Below, one piece after another: positions 56,552 to 64,000 of a stretch of DNA of 64,000 nucleotides (its first letter is position 1; each line of letters begins with the position of its first letter). The stretch is from the NCBI RefSeq assembly GCF_017310545.1, contig NZ_CP066203.1:558001-622000 (forward strand), written 5' to 3'. The translations under genes were made by a program, and so were the position numbers. The DNA comes from Methylacidimicrobium sp. B4. Its GTDB lineage: Bacteria; Verrucomicrobiota; Verrucomicrobiia; Methylacidiphilales; Methylacidiphilaceae. The notes below the pieces were generated by a model. The model saw only the letters and a program-made list of their open reading frames with translations. It did not search any database and was not told the origin of the DNA.

Positions 56552-57077
56552 CCAGGACCACGACCCGCTTCGCGAAGTCCTGGGCCACCCAGGGCATCAC
56601 CTGCCGCTGCGCCTCCGGCGAGTTGATCTGCGTGAAGAAGAAGCTCGATCCGGAGACACCTACCCCGTTGAGCGTCTTCCGCCCGAGCTTCCGATTGAGG
56701 AGCGTCGCGCTCCCGATCAGGACGAAGCGGTATTCCGCGGTCGTCAGCGGATCGAGGACCTCCGGACGAATGGGCATCCGGGTAAAGTCGGTGAGCGTCA
56801 CGTCGAGCTCCGCATCGGCCTCCTCGGGGCCAACCGTGCGCAAGCTCCCATCGTTGTCGAAGGCCTGGATGATCTCGTTGGTGACCATCGACTGGAGCTG
56901 CGGGATGACCGTCTTGTTGCGCACCGTCGGAACCCAGATGGTACGGAGCCCGTGCATCTGCTTGCCGCCGACCGTTCCGAGGCGATAGCCTCCCGAGCAG
57001 CCCCCCAGCAGGGCCGCGAGCAGGAGCAGAACCAGCCATGGGCGCCCAGCCCCCGTTGCGTTCGACCGGCACCTCAC
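56535..57077 (-). CDS. LptE-like LPS-assembly lipoprotein
   Basis: A 180-residue lipoprotein: signal peptide with lipobox LLGGC (Cys27) followed by SGGYRLG. The remainder has the LptE pattern (IWVPTVRNKTVIPQLQSMVT, NEIIQAFDNDGSLRTV, and ELDVTLTDFTR). LptE plugs LptD in the outer membrane for lipopolysaccharide insertion; homologues outside Proteobacteria are assigned by fold and are weak in sequence. The GTG at 57077 overlaps the preceding stop as GTGA. A general outer-membrane lipoprotein is the alternative. Confidence 0.75.
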   Translation of the reverse strand: MRCRSNATGAGRPWLVLLLLAALLGGCSGGYRLGTVGGKQMHGLRTIWVPTVRNKTVIPQLQSMVTNEIIQAFDNDGSLRTVGPEEADAELDVTLTDFTRMPIRPEVLDPLTTAEYRFVLIGSATLLNRKLGRKTLNGVGVSGSSFFFTQINSPEAQRQVMPWVAQDFAKRVVVLVTEGW

Positions 57078-58144
57078 GGCCCGTTCGCTCCGCTGCTGCC
57101 TCCGGGCGCACCCGTTGGAGGCGGACCGGAAGGCGCCTCCAAGGGAGTGGCCGTGCTTGCCGTTTGCGCTGTAGGCAGGCCAAGGTCCTTTTCGACCATG
57201 GGGCGAAGCTGCTTGACCTTCTGCTCCGCAATCTTCCCCTGCTCCGAGTCGGGGTTCTGGCGGATCACGTCGCTGTAGTAGATGAAGGCGGCCTTGTAGT
57301 TGCGCGTCTTCTCGTAAAAGGTCGCAATGTTGAAGCTGCCGAGGGTGGCCCGCTTCTTGAGAAGGACCAGGTGCTCCCGTGCGGCCGCCACCTTGTCTCC
57401 GAGGGGGTAGCGGACGATATAGTCCTCGAAGGCTTCCATCGCCTTCTCCCCCGAGCTCTGGTCGTAGGCCGTGGCCAGGGCCGAGACGTACCATGTGTAG
57501 CCGAGCTGGTACTGTGCATCGTCGGCCAGCTCCGAGTTCGGGTATTTGTCGAGGATCCGGCTGTATGCCGCAATCGCCTCGGTGTACTTCTTCTCCTGGG
57601 TCCTCGCCAAGCCCAGCTGAAACTCCGCGATCGGGGCGAGCCGGCCGTACGGTGCTGCCCGAATGATCGACTCGTAGATATCGACGGCGGTCTTCACCGA
57701 GGGCCCGAAAGGCACGCCCAGGAGCCGCTGCGGCTCTCCCGCCAGGTAGAGATTACCGATCGCCAGCTTCCGCTCGAGCGCCTGCTCGAAGAAGGAGCTC
57801 GCCGGGTACTTCTGGATCATCTTGTCGTAGGCCTTGTCCGCCTTGAGGAAGTCGCCTCGCTTCTCCAGGCACTCGGCGATCCGGAACTGCGCCTCAGGAG
57901 CAAAGAAGGAGTAGGGCCACCGGCGCACGAGCACGTTAAAGGCGCGCAAGGCGTTATCGTAGTCCTTCGCATCGAGGAACTTCTTCCCCAGGGCAAGCTG
58001 ATCGCGCGAGCTCGACGCCGAGAGGCCGGCTCCCGTGCTCTCGTCGGTCCAGCCCTCTCCGGGCCTCCAGACGAGCGGAGCGTAGAGCCGCATGGGGGCA
58101 AGCCCGACTACGAGGAGAGCCAAAAGCAGCCGCCGAATACGCAC
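57074..58144 (-). CDS. BamD-like outer membrane assembly TPR protein
   Basis: The 356-residue secreted protein has a signal sequence (RRLLLALLVVGLAPMRLYAP) without a lipobox Cys, followed by TPR-like repeats (YDNALRAFNVLVRRWPYSFF, ADKAYDKMIQKYPASSFFEQ, AIAAYSRILDKYPNSELADD) and a Pro/Gly/Ala-rich tail. The repeat pattern is that of BamD/YfiO, a part of the beta-barrel assembly machine, though it is longer and lacks the lipid anchor Cys. It may instead be a YbgF-like TPR protein. It is coupled to the lptE-like gene. GTG 58144 starts it. Confidence 0.75.
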   Translation of the reverse strand: MRIRRLLLALLVVGLAPMRLYAPLVWRPGEGWTDESTGAGLSASSSRDQLALGKKFLDAKDYDNALRAFNVLVRRWPYSFFAPEAQFRIAECLEKRGDFLKADKAYDKMIQKYPASSFFEQALERKLAIGNLYLAGEPQRLLGVPFGPSVKTAVDIYESIIRAAPYGRLAPIAEFQLGLARTQEKKYTEAIAAYSRILDKYPNSELADDAQYQLGYTWYVSALATAYDQSSGEKAMEAFEDYIVRYPLGDKVAAAREHLVLLKKRATLGSFNIATFYEKTRNYKAAFIYYSDVIRQNPDSEQGKIAEQKVKQLRPMVEKDLGLPTAQTASTATPLEAPSGPPPTGAPGGSSGANGP

Positions 58145-58415
58145 CGTGAGCTGCTAGACTAGCCGCTCCAACCCGAGCGGTCAAGGGGTCGGTCGGAGAA
58201 GCGCCTCTCCCGCCCGGGGAAGATTTTCCCGGACTTCCCGCTGGTCGGGACGATGGGATTCGATTAAGATCGCGCCCGTTGGCAGGAATCGGAGTTCGGC
58301 GGATCCGGGAGATCGTTCGTTCCGCGCTCCGGACGCCCGCGGGCGGGGCCCGCGCGGTCGAAGCCGGAACGGGGGAGGACGACGGCATCTGCGGAGCAGG
58401 GAGGAAGTGACGCCT

Positions 58416-59678
58416 ATGACCTCGCGCAAGACAACCCCCCGTCGGCAGCCTACTCGCTCGAAACCGGCCACGCGCCCGGCTGCGGCGGCTCCTCGCAAGG
58501 GCACCTCCCGATCCAGGCCCCCGGCCGATCCGGTCGTCACGCTCGAGCCCATGATCGCTGGGGGGAACGGACCGGCAGCTTTGGCCCCGGTCGATCCCCC
58601 CACCGGCCTCCCGACCCCGGCGACCGAAGCCGGCTCCCCTCGCCTCTATCTCGTCGCTCGAGGACCCGAGTCCCTCTTCGCCTACTGGAACTGGTCCGAA
58701 GAACGCCTGGCCGCCGTCGCCCGCGAGGCCGACGACGGCTGCGTCCTCCTCCGGCTCCGGCGGGCCGACGGGACGATTCGTGAGGAGCATGCTCTTCCGC
58801 CCGGCTGTCGGAACTGGTACTTTTCGCTCCCGGAGGGCGGAGAGCGCTTCTCGGTCGAGCTCGGCGCCTACCGCGCCCAGGGGGCCCGGAGGCTCTTTCG
58901 CCCCTTCGGCTCTTCCCCGTCGGTCACCCTGCCCCGTTTCGCGCCTTCGGAGCGGAGCGACCAGACCCTGGTCACCCTCCCTCCGCGAATCCCCTTCGGC
59001 CGGCTGGCCGAGGAGATCGCCCCCCTCGCCCGTCCGGGCGAGCGGGTCGCCGAAACCCTGGCCCGCCTGCAGCAGGCGCCGGGCGAAGGTCCTTCTCCGG
59101 TCTCCCCCGAGCTTCTCTCCCGCTGGACGGCGGACTGGGCCGCCTCGCAGACCGCCGGAAGCTTTGGAGGCAGCCCTTCGAGCCTTGGCCTCGTTTCCTG
59201 GCCCGGCTCTTTCCCTTGGCCCGGCTCGGTGACCGCTTTGCCGGGCTCCCTTGCCTGGCCAGGTGCGGCGATCGGCTGGCCGGGCAGCTTCGCCTGGCCC
59301 GGCTCCTTCGCCTGGCCGGCCTCCTGGGCCTTCAGCCCCTTCGGGGCTTCCTGGGGGCTTCCGCCCGGGATCGGCCGCGAGCGGGGCTTCTTCCTCCACG
59401 TCAACGCAGAGCTCATCCTCTACGGGGGAACCGATCCCAAGGCACGGGTCACCGTGCTCGGGGAGCCGATCCAGCTTGAGCCCGACGGCACCTTCCGCTA
59501 CCACTTCCTCCTTCCCGACGGAAGCTACCGCATCCCGATCGAAGCGCTCTCCCCAGACAAGGTGGAGACCCGCGGGGCGACCCTCTCCTTCCTTCGGCAG
59601 AGCGACTACCAGGGGAAGGTCGACGCCACCCCGCAGCCTCCGCTCCCGCCCGAGCCCTTGGGACGCATTCGCGGCTGA
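58416..59678 (+). CDS. DUF4912 protein with WPGS repeats
   Basis: A 420-residue protein. The first 75 residues are basic, Pro/Arg-rich. Residues about 78-175 form a DUF4912 domain (PRLYLVARGPESLFAYWNWS, RNWYFSLPEGGERFSVELGA). Residues about 262-305 hold seven short units WPGS, WPGS, LPGS, WPGA, WPGS, WPGS, WPAS. The C-terminal 90 residues (FFLHVNAELILYGGTDPKAR) look like a beta-sandwich. DUF4912 genes often stand beside GH57 genes, as here. Start ATG 58416 has GGAGG ten bases upstream; GTG 58407 is too close to it. Function unknown; glycan binding is inference. Confidence 0.8.
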   Translation: MTSRKTTPRRQPTRSKPATRPAAAAPRKGTSRSRPPADPVVTLEPMIAGGNGPAALAPVDPPTGLPTPATEAGSPRLYLVARGPESLFAYWNWSEERLAAVAREADDGCVLLRLRRADGTIREEHALPPGCRNWYFSLPEGGERFSVELGAYRAQGARRLFRPFGSSPSVTLPRFAPSERSDQTLVTLPPRIPFGRLAEEIAPLARPGERVAETLARLQQAPGEGPSPVSPELLSRWTADWAASQTAGSFGGSPSSLGLVSWPGSFPWPGSVTALPGSLAWPGAAIGWPGSFAWPGSFAWPASWAFSPFGASWGLPPGIGRERGFFLHVNAELILYGGTDPKARVTVLGEPIQLEPDGTFRYHFLLPDGSYRIPIEALSPDKVETRGATLSFLRQSDYQGKVDATPQPPLPPEPLGRIRG

Positions 59679-59720
59679 AGCGGTTTTCGGAAGGAAATCG
59701 GGCGGAAGGGGGATCGCGCG

Positions 59721-61307
59721 ATGGAGACCCAGGGTTACCTGTCGATTCTTCTTCACGGCCATCTCCCGTTCGTCCGCCACCCCGAGCATGAGGAGTTCTT
59801 CGAGGAGGACTGGCTCTTCGAGGCGATCACCGAGTGCTATCTCCCGCTCCTTGCGGTCCTCGAGGGGCTCCTGCGCGACGGGATCGACTTCCGGCTCACC
59901 CTCTCGCTCTCGCCCACCCTCTGCGCGATGCTCGGCGACCCCCTCCTCCAAAGACGCTACCGGCTCCACCTCGAGCGGCTGCTCGAGCTCGCCTGCCGCG
60001 AATCGGACCGGACGATCTTCTCTCCCCCTTTCCCCGAGCTCGCCCGCTTCTACCGGACCCGGCTCGAAGAGGCCCACGCGGCCTACGTCGATCGGTACCG
60101 GGCCGACCTCCCGGGCGCCTTCCGGCGGATCTCCGACACGGGGAAGCTCGAGCTGATCAGCTGCGGGGCGACCCACGGCTACCTCCCGCTCCTCGCCGAA
60201 ACCCCCGAAGCGGTTCGCGCCCAGATCCTGATCGCCCGCGACTCCCACCGGGCGCTCTTTGGGGAAGGGCCCAGGGGATTCTGGCTCCCCGAATGCGCCT
60301 ACGATCCGGGGATCGAAGCCTATCTCCGGGAAGCCGAGATCCGCTGGTTCGTCGTCGACACCCACGGCCTGCTCTTCGCCGACCCCCGCCCCCGGATGGG
60401 CTTCTATGCCCCGGTCTACACTCCCCATGGGCCGGCGGCCTTCGCCCGCGACGTCGATTCGAGCCGCGAGGTCTGGAGCGCCTCCGAAGGCTATCCCGGC
60501 GACTTCGACTATCGGGAGTTCTACCGGGACATCGGCTTCGAGCTCGACTATGACTACCTCCGTCCCTACCTTCTCCCGACTGGCGAGAGAAAGTTCCTCG
60601 GGATCAAGTACTACCGGATCACCGGGGCTACCCAGGACAAGGAACCCTACTCTCCCGAGGCCGCCCGGGCGAAGGCGGCCCTCCACGCCGAGGATTTCCT
60701 CGCCAAGCGTCGGCGCCAGGTTGCTTCCCTCCGGGAAGAGGGCCTCCCCCTTCCCCCGATCATACTCGCCCCCTACGACGCCGAGCTCTTCGGGCACTGG
60801 TGGTACGAGGGGCCCCAGTTCCTCGACTTCCTCTTCCGTGAGATCGCCTCCGATCCGGGTTCCCTCTCCCCGATCACCCCGAGCGAATACCTCGAGCGCC
60901 ACCCGACCCAGCAGCTCGCCCAGCCCGCTTCCTCATCCTGGGGATGGCGTGGCCACTCGGAGGTCTGGCTCGACGGGGTCAACGACTGGATCTATCCCCA
61001 CCTCCACGAAGGCGCCCGCCGGCTCGTCGTGCAGGCCAGGCGGCACAACAGCCACAGGAAGCCGCCCGAGCGGCTTCTCCGCCAAGCGGCCCGGGAGCTC
61101 CTGCTCGCCCAAGCGAGCGACTGGGCCTTCCTTCTGAAGACGGGGACCGCCTCGAGCTACGCCAAGCGCCGCACCGAAACCCACCTCTACCGGCTCGACC
61201 GGCTCTGTGGCCAGCTCGAGAACGGCTCCCGCGACTTGGACTTCCTCCGCGAATGCGAACGGCGGGACAACCTCTTCCCCGATCTCGACTGGCGCTACTT
61301 CGCCTGA
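59721..61307 (+). CDS. GH57-family 1,4-alpha-glucan branching enzyme-like protein
   Basis: The 528-residue cytoplasmic protein has the GH57 N-terminus LSILLHGHLPFVRHPEHEEF, the nucleophile region FWLPECAYDPGIEAYLREAE (Glu in PEC), and the general acid region APYDAELFGHWWYEGPQF (Asp). The C-terminal helical DUF1957 domain (EVWLDGVNDWIYPHLHEGAR, FLLKTGTASSYAKRRTETHL) is present. These fit glycogen branching enzymes of the Thermus/Thermococcus type. It is 42 bases downstream of the DUF4912 gene and probably in one operon. Amylopullulanase-type activity cannot be excluded. Confidence 0.92.
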   Translation: METQGYLSILLHGHLPFVRHPEHEEFFEEDWLFEAITECYLPLLAVLEGLLRDGIDFRLTLSLSPTLCAMLGDPLLQRRYRLHLERLLELACRESDRTIFSPPFPELARFYRTRLEEAHAAYVDRYRADLPGAFRRISDTGKLELISCGATHGYLPLLAETPEAVRAQILIARDSHRALFGEGPRGFWLPECAYDPGIEAYLREAEIRWFVVDTHGLLFADPRPRMGFYAPVYTPHGPAAFARDVDSSREVWSASEGYPGDFDYREFYRDIGFELDYDYLRPYLLPTGERKFLGIKYYRITGATQDKEPYSPEAARAKAALHAEDFLAKRRRQVASLREEGLPLPPIILAPYDAELFGHWWYEGPQFLDFLFREIASDPGSLSPITPSEYLERHPTQQLAQPASSSWGWRGHSEVWLDGVNDWIYPHLHEGARRLVVQARRHNSHRKPPERLLRQAARELLLAQASDWAFLLKTGTASSYAKRRTETHLYRLDRLCGQLENGSRDLDFLRECERRDNLFPDLDWRYFA

Positions 61308-61369
61308 TCCTCTTTCCCGCCCTTGCCATCGGAAGGCTTTTGCCCTACAAAGACCAGTGCCCGCTTCAC

Positions 61370-61445
61370 TGCCGCGTGGTGCAATTGGTAGCACACCAGA
61401 CTCTGGATCTGGGTGTTCTAGGTTCGAGTCCTAGCGCGGCAGCCA
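61370..61445 (+). tRNA. tRNA-Gln (anticodon CUG)
   Basis: A full cloverleaf of 76 bases with encoded CCA: acceptor TGCCGCG pairs with CGCGGCA (61435-61441), discriminator G; the D-arm includes AATTGGTAG; anticodon stem CCAGA/TCTGG encloses loop CTCTGGA with anticodon CTG, reading CAG; T-loop GTTCGAGTC. It lies 62 bases downstream of the GH57 gene. Confidence 0.96.
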
Positions 61446-61958
61446 GATCCCTAAAAACGCTGTCGTTGTGGGACACCTCCCAAGACGATCACGATGTCAC
61501 ACACCCACAATGATCTGGCCTTAACCGTCGCCTATCCTCTCGCCTCACGGCTTTCGCATGACATCACGCAGGCTATCGGCGACGCGAGCGACGAGTTCGG
61601 GGCGATGGGAGCAAACGGTCCGCAGAAGCTTGCACCGGGCGTGGCCGAGCTCGATGACGTTACGCAAGCCTTCGATCCAAAGCGAGGCAAGGTGAACACC
61701 TTCCTGGCCGACGGCTTCATCGTGAAGACAGCCCAGGTCGACGCCCACAACAACGTCACTAATCCGACTGTCGGATGCCTTCTTGCCAGGACGATCCTGG
61801 CCTGAGTGGCTCCACCCGGGACACGCCGACGATGGCTTGCCCGTGGGATCCTCCGCGAAGGCGATCGGATCTGGCTCCCAAGCTCAACTCGAGCCGCTGG
61901 CCGCGGGTACTCCCGGTAGCGCCGAGGCGTGCGCCCGGTCGCCTCGCGGGATCAACAC
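61446..61958. other. Stretch after the tRNA without a convincing gene
   Basis: About 510 bases. A plus-strand frame at 61494-61805 (MSHTHNDLALTVAYPLASRL...) and a minus-strand frame at 61545-61748 (MGVDLGCLHDEAVGQEG...) are open, but neither has a ribosome site or a family match I can name. Decayed mobile DNA next to the tRNA gene is possible; I see no direct copy of the tRNA 3' end. Confidence 0.3.
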
Positions 61959-62771
61959 TCATTCGCCAACTCGCCCGACGCGGGCCGACAACCGCTGGGT
62001 CCACTCCCGAACCGCCCTCTCCAGCGCGGGAGGCGGAGGCGGAACGGATTCCTCCGTCCGAGCCGTCGAATAGTAGAGGCCGTCGTTATCGTCCTTGTAG
62101 CGCTCGCCATCGGTCCAATAATAGAGCTTTAGCCTTACGACCGCATCCCTGGGGACCTGGATCGGCTCCGTCTCCCAAATCGGCCAGCCGGCGTCGTTGC
62201 GGTGGTCGGTGCGCCCGAGATCGATCTCCTTCGGCCCGGCGGCCTCCTGGCCTACGATGCGCCAATGCAGGACGATCCGCCCGACCTCGGGCGAGGCAGC
62301 AACCTGTGCGGTGAAAACGCCGTCCCGAACGTCCGCTTGCCGCAGCTCGACCTGGAGCGACGGGAACCCGAAATGGAAATTGTGGCCGAAATCGCTGTCG
62401 TAGCGCTTCGGGCCGTGGGGGCTTTCATATTCGAACCAGGCGGCCATTTCGCGCGCTCCCGCGGGAATCGCGGCATGGCCGACCAATACGCTTCCGTCGC
62501 CGGTCTCGTCATAGTCGGGAGAGGTCAGCATTCCGGACGGGGAGTACAGCGGAGTGACGCTGACCACGTCGGTGGGCGGAAAGCGGAGATGCGCCGTGAT
62601 CCGGTGGGCGGGGTCGCCGAAGATGTAGTGCTCCTCTGCCGGCACGATGCGCCTGGGATCGTAGCGCAAGGTCACAGTTTGCCCCGGCTGGAAATTGCCC
62701 CTGACCAGCTCGTGGAAGTCGGCCGTGAAGGTAATGCGGGGCGGCAAGTTGCCGAAAGGTCGCGGGATCAT
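61959..62771 (-). CDS. Unknown protein, possibly DUF6209-like, behind the GH31 gene
   Basis: A 270-residue soluble protein. It begins MIPRPFGNLPPRITFTADFH with a likely beta-rich N-terminus; the middle has MAAWFEYESPHGPKRYDSDF and GHNFHFGFPSLQVELRQADV, and the end is charged with WTDGERYKDDNDGLYYS. The WF...YDSDFGHNFHF pattern recalls DUF6209 proteins, an association I make from memory and hold loosely. ATG 62771 is chosen because AAGGAG lies 11 bases upstream; the frame runs back to 62933 without a better site. It starts 25 bases after the GH31 stop, so it is likely co-transcribed and may bind carbohydrate. Confidence 0.6.
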   Translation of the reverse strand: MIPRPFGNLPPRITFTADFHELVRGNFQPGQTVTLRYDPRRIVPAEEHYIFGDPAHRITAHLRFPPTDVVSVTPLYSPSGMLTSPDYDETGDGSVLVGHAAIPAGAREMAAWFEYESPHGPKRYDSDFGHNFHFGFPSLQVELRQADVRDGVFTAQVAASPEVGRIVLHWRIVGQEAAGPKEIDLGRTDHRNDAGWPIWETEPIQVPRDAVVRLKLYYWTDGERYKDDNDGLYYSTARTEESVPPPPPALERAVREWTQRLSARVGRVGE

Positions 62772-62796
62772 GGCAGGTCGAGCTCCTTGTCGAATT

Positions 62797-64000
62797 TCAA
62801 TCACCTCTCCAGTCGTCTCTGGATCCATGTGGGCCGACTGCGATCGTAACCGAGGCCCGGTCGTCCATGACCTTGACGACGAGCGAGCGGGTGCCGGGAT
62901 CCTGAGCGAACGCGTCTCCTGGCTGGTTGGCAAGCTGGTCGACGCTTGTGAGTTGCGGCAGCGTGCCCCCGTTCACGGTGACCGAGGCGGGCAAGCTCGC
63001 GGTAGTGGGATCGTACAGGACGCGCACGAGGAGATAGGGCTCCGCAGGGGTATAGGCATCGATCAGGCGTTGCACCACGATCGTCCGGACTCCCCCCTGG
63101 GACCTCTGGCTGATTCGTGTCGTTCGGTATTCCCCGTTGCTCTCCGCACGGGTGGTGAACCCGTCATCGAGGTACATCAGGTAATCGCGATCGGGGCCGG
63201 GATAGACGGTGATCTCGAGGGGATTCTGCGGCAGCTGCCCGACATACTGCTCGACCAGCGAGAGCATCGGCAGGATCGCGCCGGCGCGAATGTAGATCGG
63301 CACCTGGTCGAGGCCCGCCACCCAGTCCGGGATGTGGGTGCCCGCAGGGACCGCCGCGTCGAGCGGCGCCGTATTGTCCTTGAATGCGTACCAGGCAGCC
63401 GTGTTGGGAAGGTAGACGCTGCGCGTCGCGACGGGGGGATTCTGTTGCTGCGCCGGGAAGAGAATCGGGGCCACCAGAAAGTCGCGTCCGACGAAAAACT
63501 GATCCCCGAGATGGTGGTAGACCTCGGGATCCGAAGGGTCGTTCAGGAATAGGGCGCGCGCGGGCGGCATGCCGGTCTGCGTCCATTCGTACAGGGCATC
63601 GTAATGGATCTGCAGCATCCGGTAGCGCAGCTCCACGTATTTGCGGCAGTGGGTCGGGACCGGCTCCCCGTAGTTGTAGGGCTCCTGGAACTGCTTGTTG
63701 TATCCGTCGTAGTGATTGCGATACCAGGGCAGGAACGCGCCGAGGTGCATCCACCGCGTCAGCAGCTCGTAGTTGGTGACGCCGCCGTGGACGAAGCCGG
63801 GGCCATAGCTCGATTCGCCGACGCTGGCCGAGCCTTTCGCAAACCCGCCGATGTCGCAGCCCGAGATCGGCACGCCGGAGAGCCCGAGGTTGAGCACCTC
63901 AGGAAGGTTGACCGCGAGGAAGTCCCAGCTCGACGCGGAGTCCCCGGTCCAGAGCGCGCAGTAGCGCTGGATTCCAGCGAAACCGCCGCGGGCGATCATG
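62797..64000 (-). CDS. GH31 alpha-glucosidase, C-terminal part (start outside window)
   Basis: The gene enters from the right edge; about 400 residues are visible. RYCALWTGDSASSWDFLAVN holds the GH31 acid/base Asp (TGD), ISGCDIGGFAKG is a sugar-binding loop, LLTRWMHLGAFLPWYRNHYD and LRYRMLQIHYDALYEWTQTG continue the barrel, then FFVGRDFLVAPILFP and VPIYIRAGAILPM lead to beta-sandwich domains. The nucleophile Asp motif would be upstream of the window. It hydrolyses alpha-glucosides or xylosides from the non-reducing end. With the GH57 gene nearby it suggests glycogen or alpha-glucan turnover. Confidence 0.93.
   Translation of the reverse strand, partial: MIARGGFAGIQRYCALWTGDSASSWDFLAVNLPEVLNLGLSGVPISGCDIGGFAKGSASVGESSYGPGFVHGGVTNYELLTRWMHLGAFLPWYRNHYDGYNKQFQEPYNYGEPVPTHCRKYVELRYRMLQIHYDALYEWTQTGMPPARALFLNDPSDPEVYHHLGDQFFVGRDFLVAPILFPAQQQNPPVATRSVYLPNTAAWYAFKDNTAPLDAAVPAGTHIPDWVAGLDQVPIYIRAGAILPMLSLVEQYVGQLPQNPLEITVYPGPDRDYLMYLDDGFTTRAESNGEYRTTRISQRSQGGVRTIVVQRLIDAYTPAEPYLLVRVLYDPTTASLPASVTVNGGTLPQLTSVDQLANQPGDAFAQDPGTRSLVVKVMDDRASVTIAVGPHGSRDDWRGD

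Noticed and set aside
57954-60902. Long minus-strand frame opposite the DUF4912 and GH57 genes
   Set aside because: Antisense shadow; the plus-strand genes have catalytic motifs and ribosome sites.
61494-61805. 103-codon plus-strand frame after the tRNA
   Set aside because: No ribosome site and no recognisable family; recorded only as part of the unassigned stretch.

Overview
The window is GC-rich bacterial chromosome with dense coding on both strands and many 4-bp start/stop overlaps. It carries a molybdenum nitrogenase operon (nifHDKEN, nifX, nifQ) beside nifV, an arsenic resistance operon, outer-membrane biogenesis genes (BamD-like, LptE-like, AsmA-like) and GH57/GH31 glycan enzymes. The outer-membrane genes point to a Gram-negative diazotroph. 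The mix of free-living nitrogen fixation, strong arsenic/acid-spring flavour and high GC would fit a verrucomicrobial methanotroph of the Methylacidimicrobium type, but that assignment is inference from gene content; no rRNA or methane oxidation gene lies here. Layout, left to right: a coiled-coil protein with a 42-bp tandem repeat running off the left edge (1-711) and a possible 33-residue basic peptide; a leftward nif operon (10464 to 1227) ending in nifQ and a rhodanese, driven by a sigma-54 promoter with an upstream NifA-type site, and a divergent nifV; a fatty acid desaturase with a duplicated dyad upstream; housekeeping genes glyS, an AsmA-like gene, valS, and a leftward dnaG-rpoD-recA cluster; DUF362, mazG, an M14 peptidase-like gene and plsC; arsenic genes (arsC apart; acr3-arsD-arsA with divergent arsR) plus a vapBC-type toxin-antitoxin pair between them; aat, cinA, secA, then the overlapping chain pyrB-pyrC-carA-trpD-htrA; leuD-leuB; a siroheme-decarboxylase-like Lrp protein; a SulP transporter. 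At 49.6-52.9 kb there is a lower-GC, decayed islet: an ISL3-family insertion sequence (50252-51665, with 8-bp target duplication) sits in a multi-pass membrane protein gene, and joining the flanks at the duplication restores one continuous frame. A degraded Uma2-like nuclease gene adjoins it. The right part has tyrS, an RRM RNA-binding protein, apaG, thiD, lptE/bamD-like genes, a DUF4912 protein with WPGS repeats followed by a GH57 branching enzyme, a tRNA-Gln(CUG), a stretch with no convincing gene, and the 3' half of a GH31 alpha-glucosidase with a small unknown gene behind it. Functional threads: NifQ feeds molybdenum, NifV makes homocitrate, and NifE/N/X assemble the cofactor for NifDK, all probably switched on together by sigma-54 and NifA; the rhodanese at the operon end could supply sulfur. 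ArsR, ArsD, ArsA, ACR3 and ArsC together form a full arsenate/arsenite detoxification set. The pyr/car/trp chain ties nucleotide and tryptophan synthesis by translational coupling to a periplasmic protease gene. I found no multi-gene system of a clearly new kind; the strongest unusual signals are the IS-split gene, the repeat-rich DUF4912 protein, the DnaG lacking most zinc ligands, and the duplicated dyad ahead of the desaturase.
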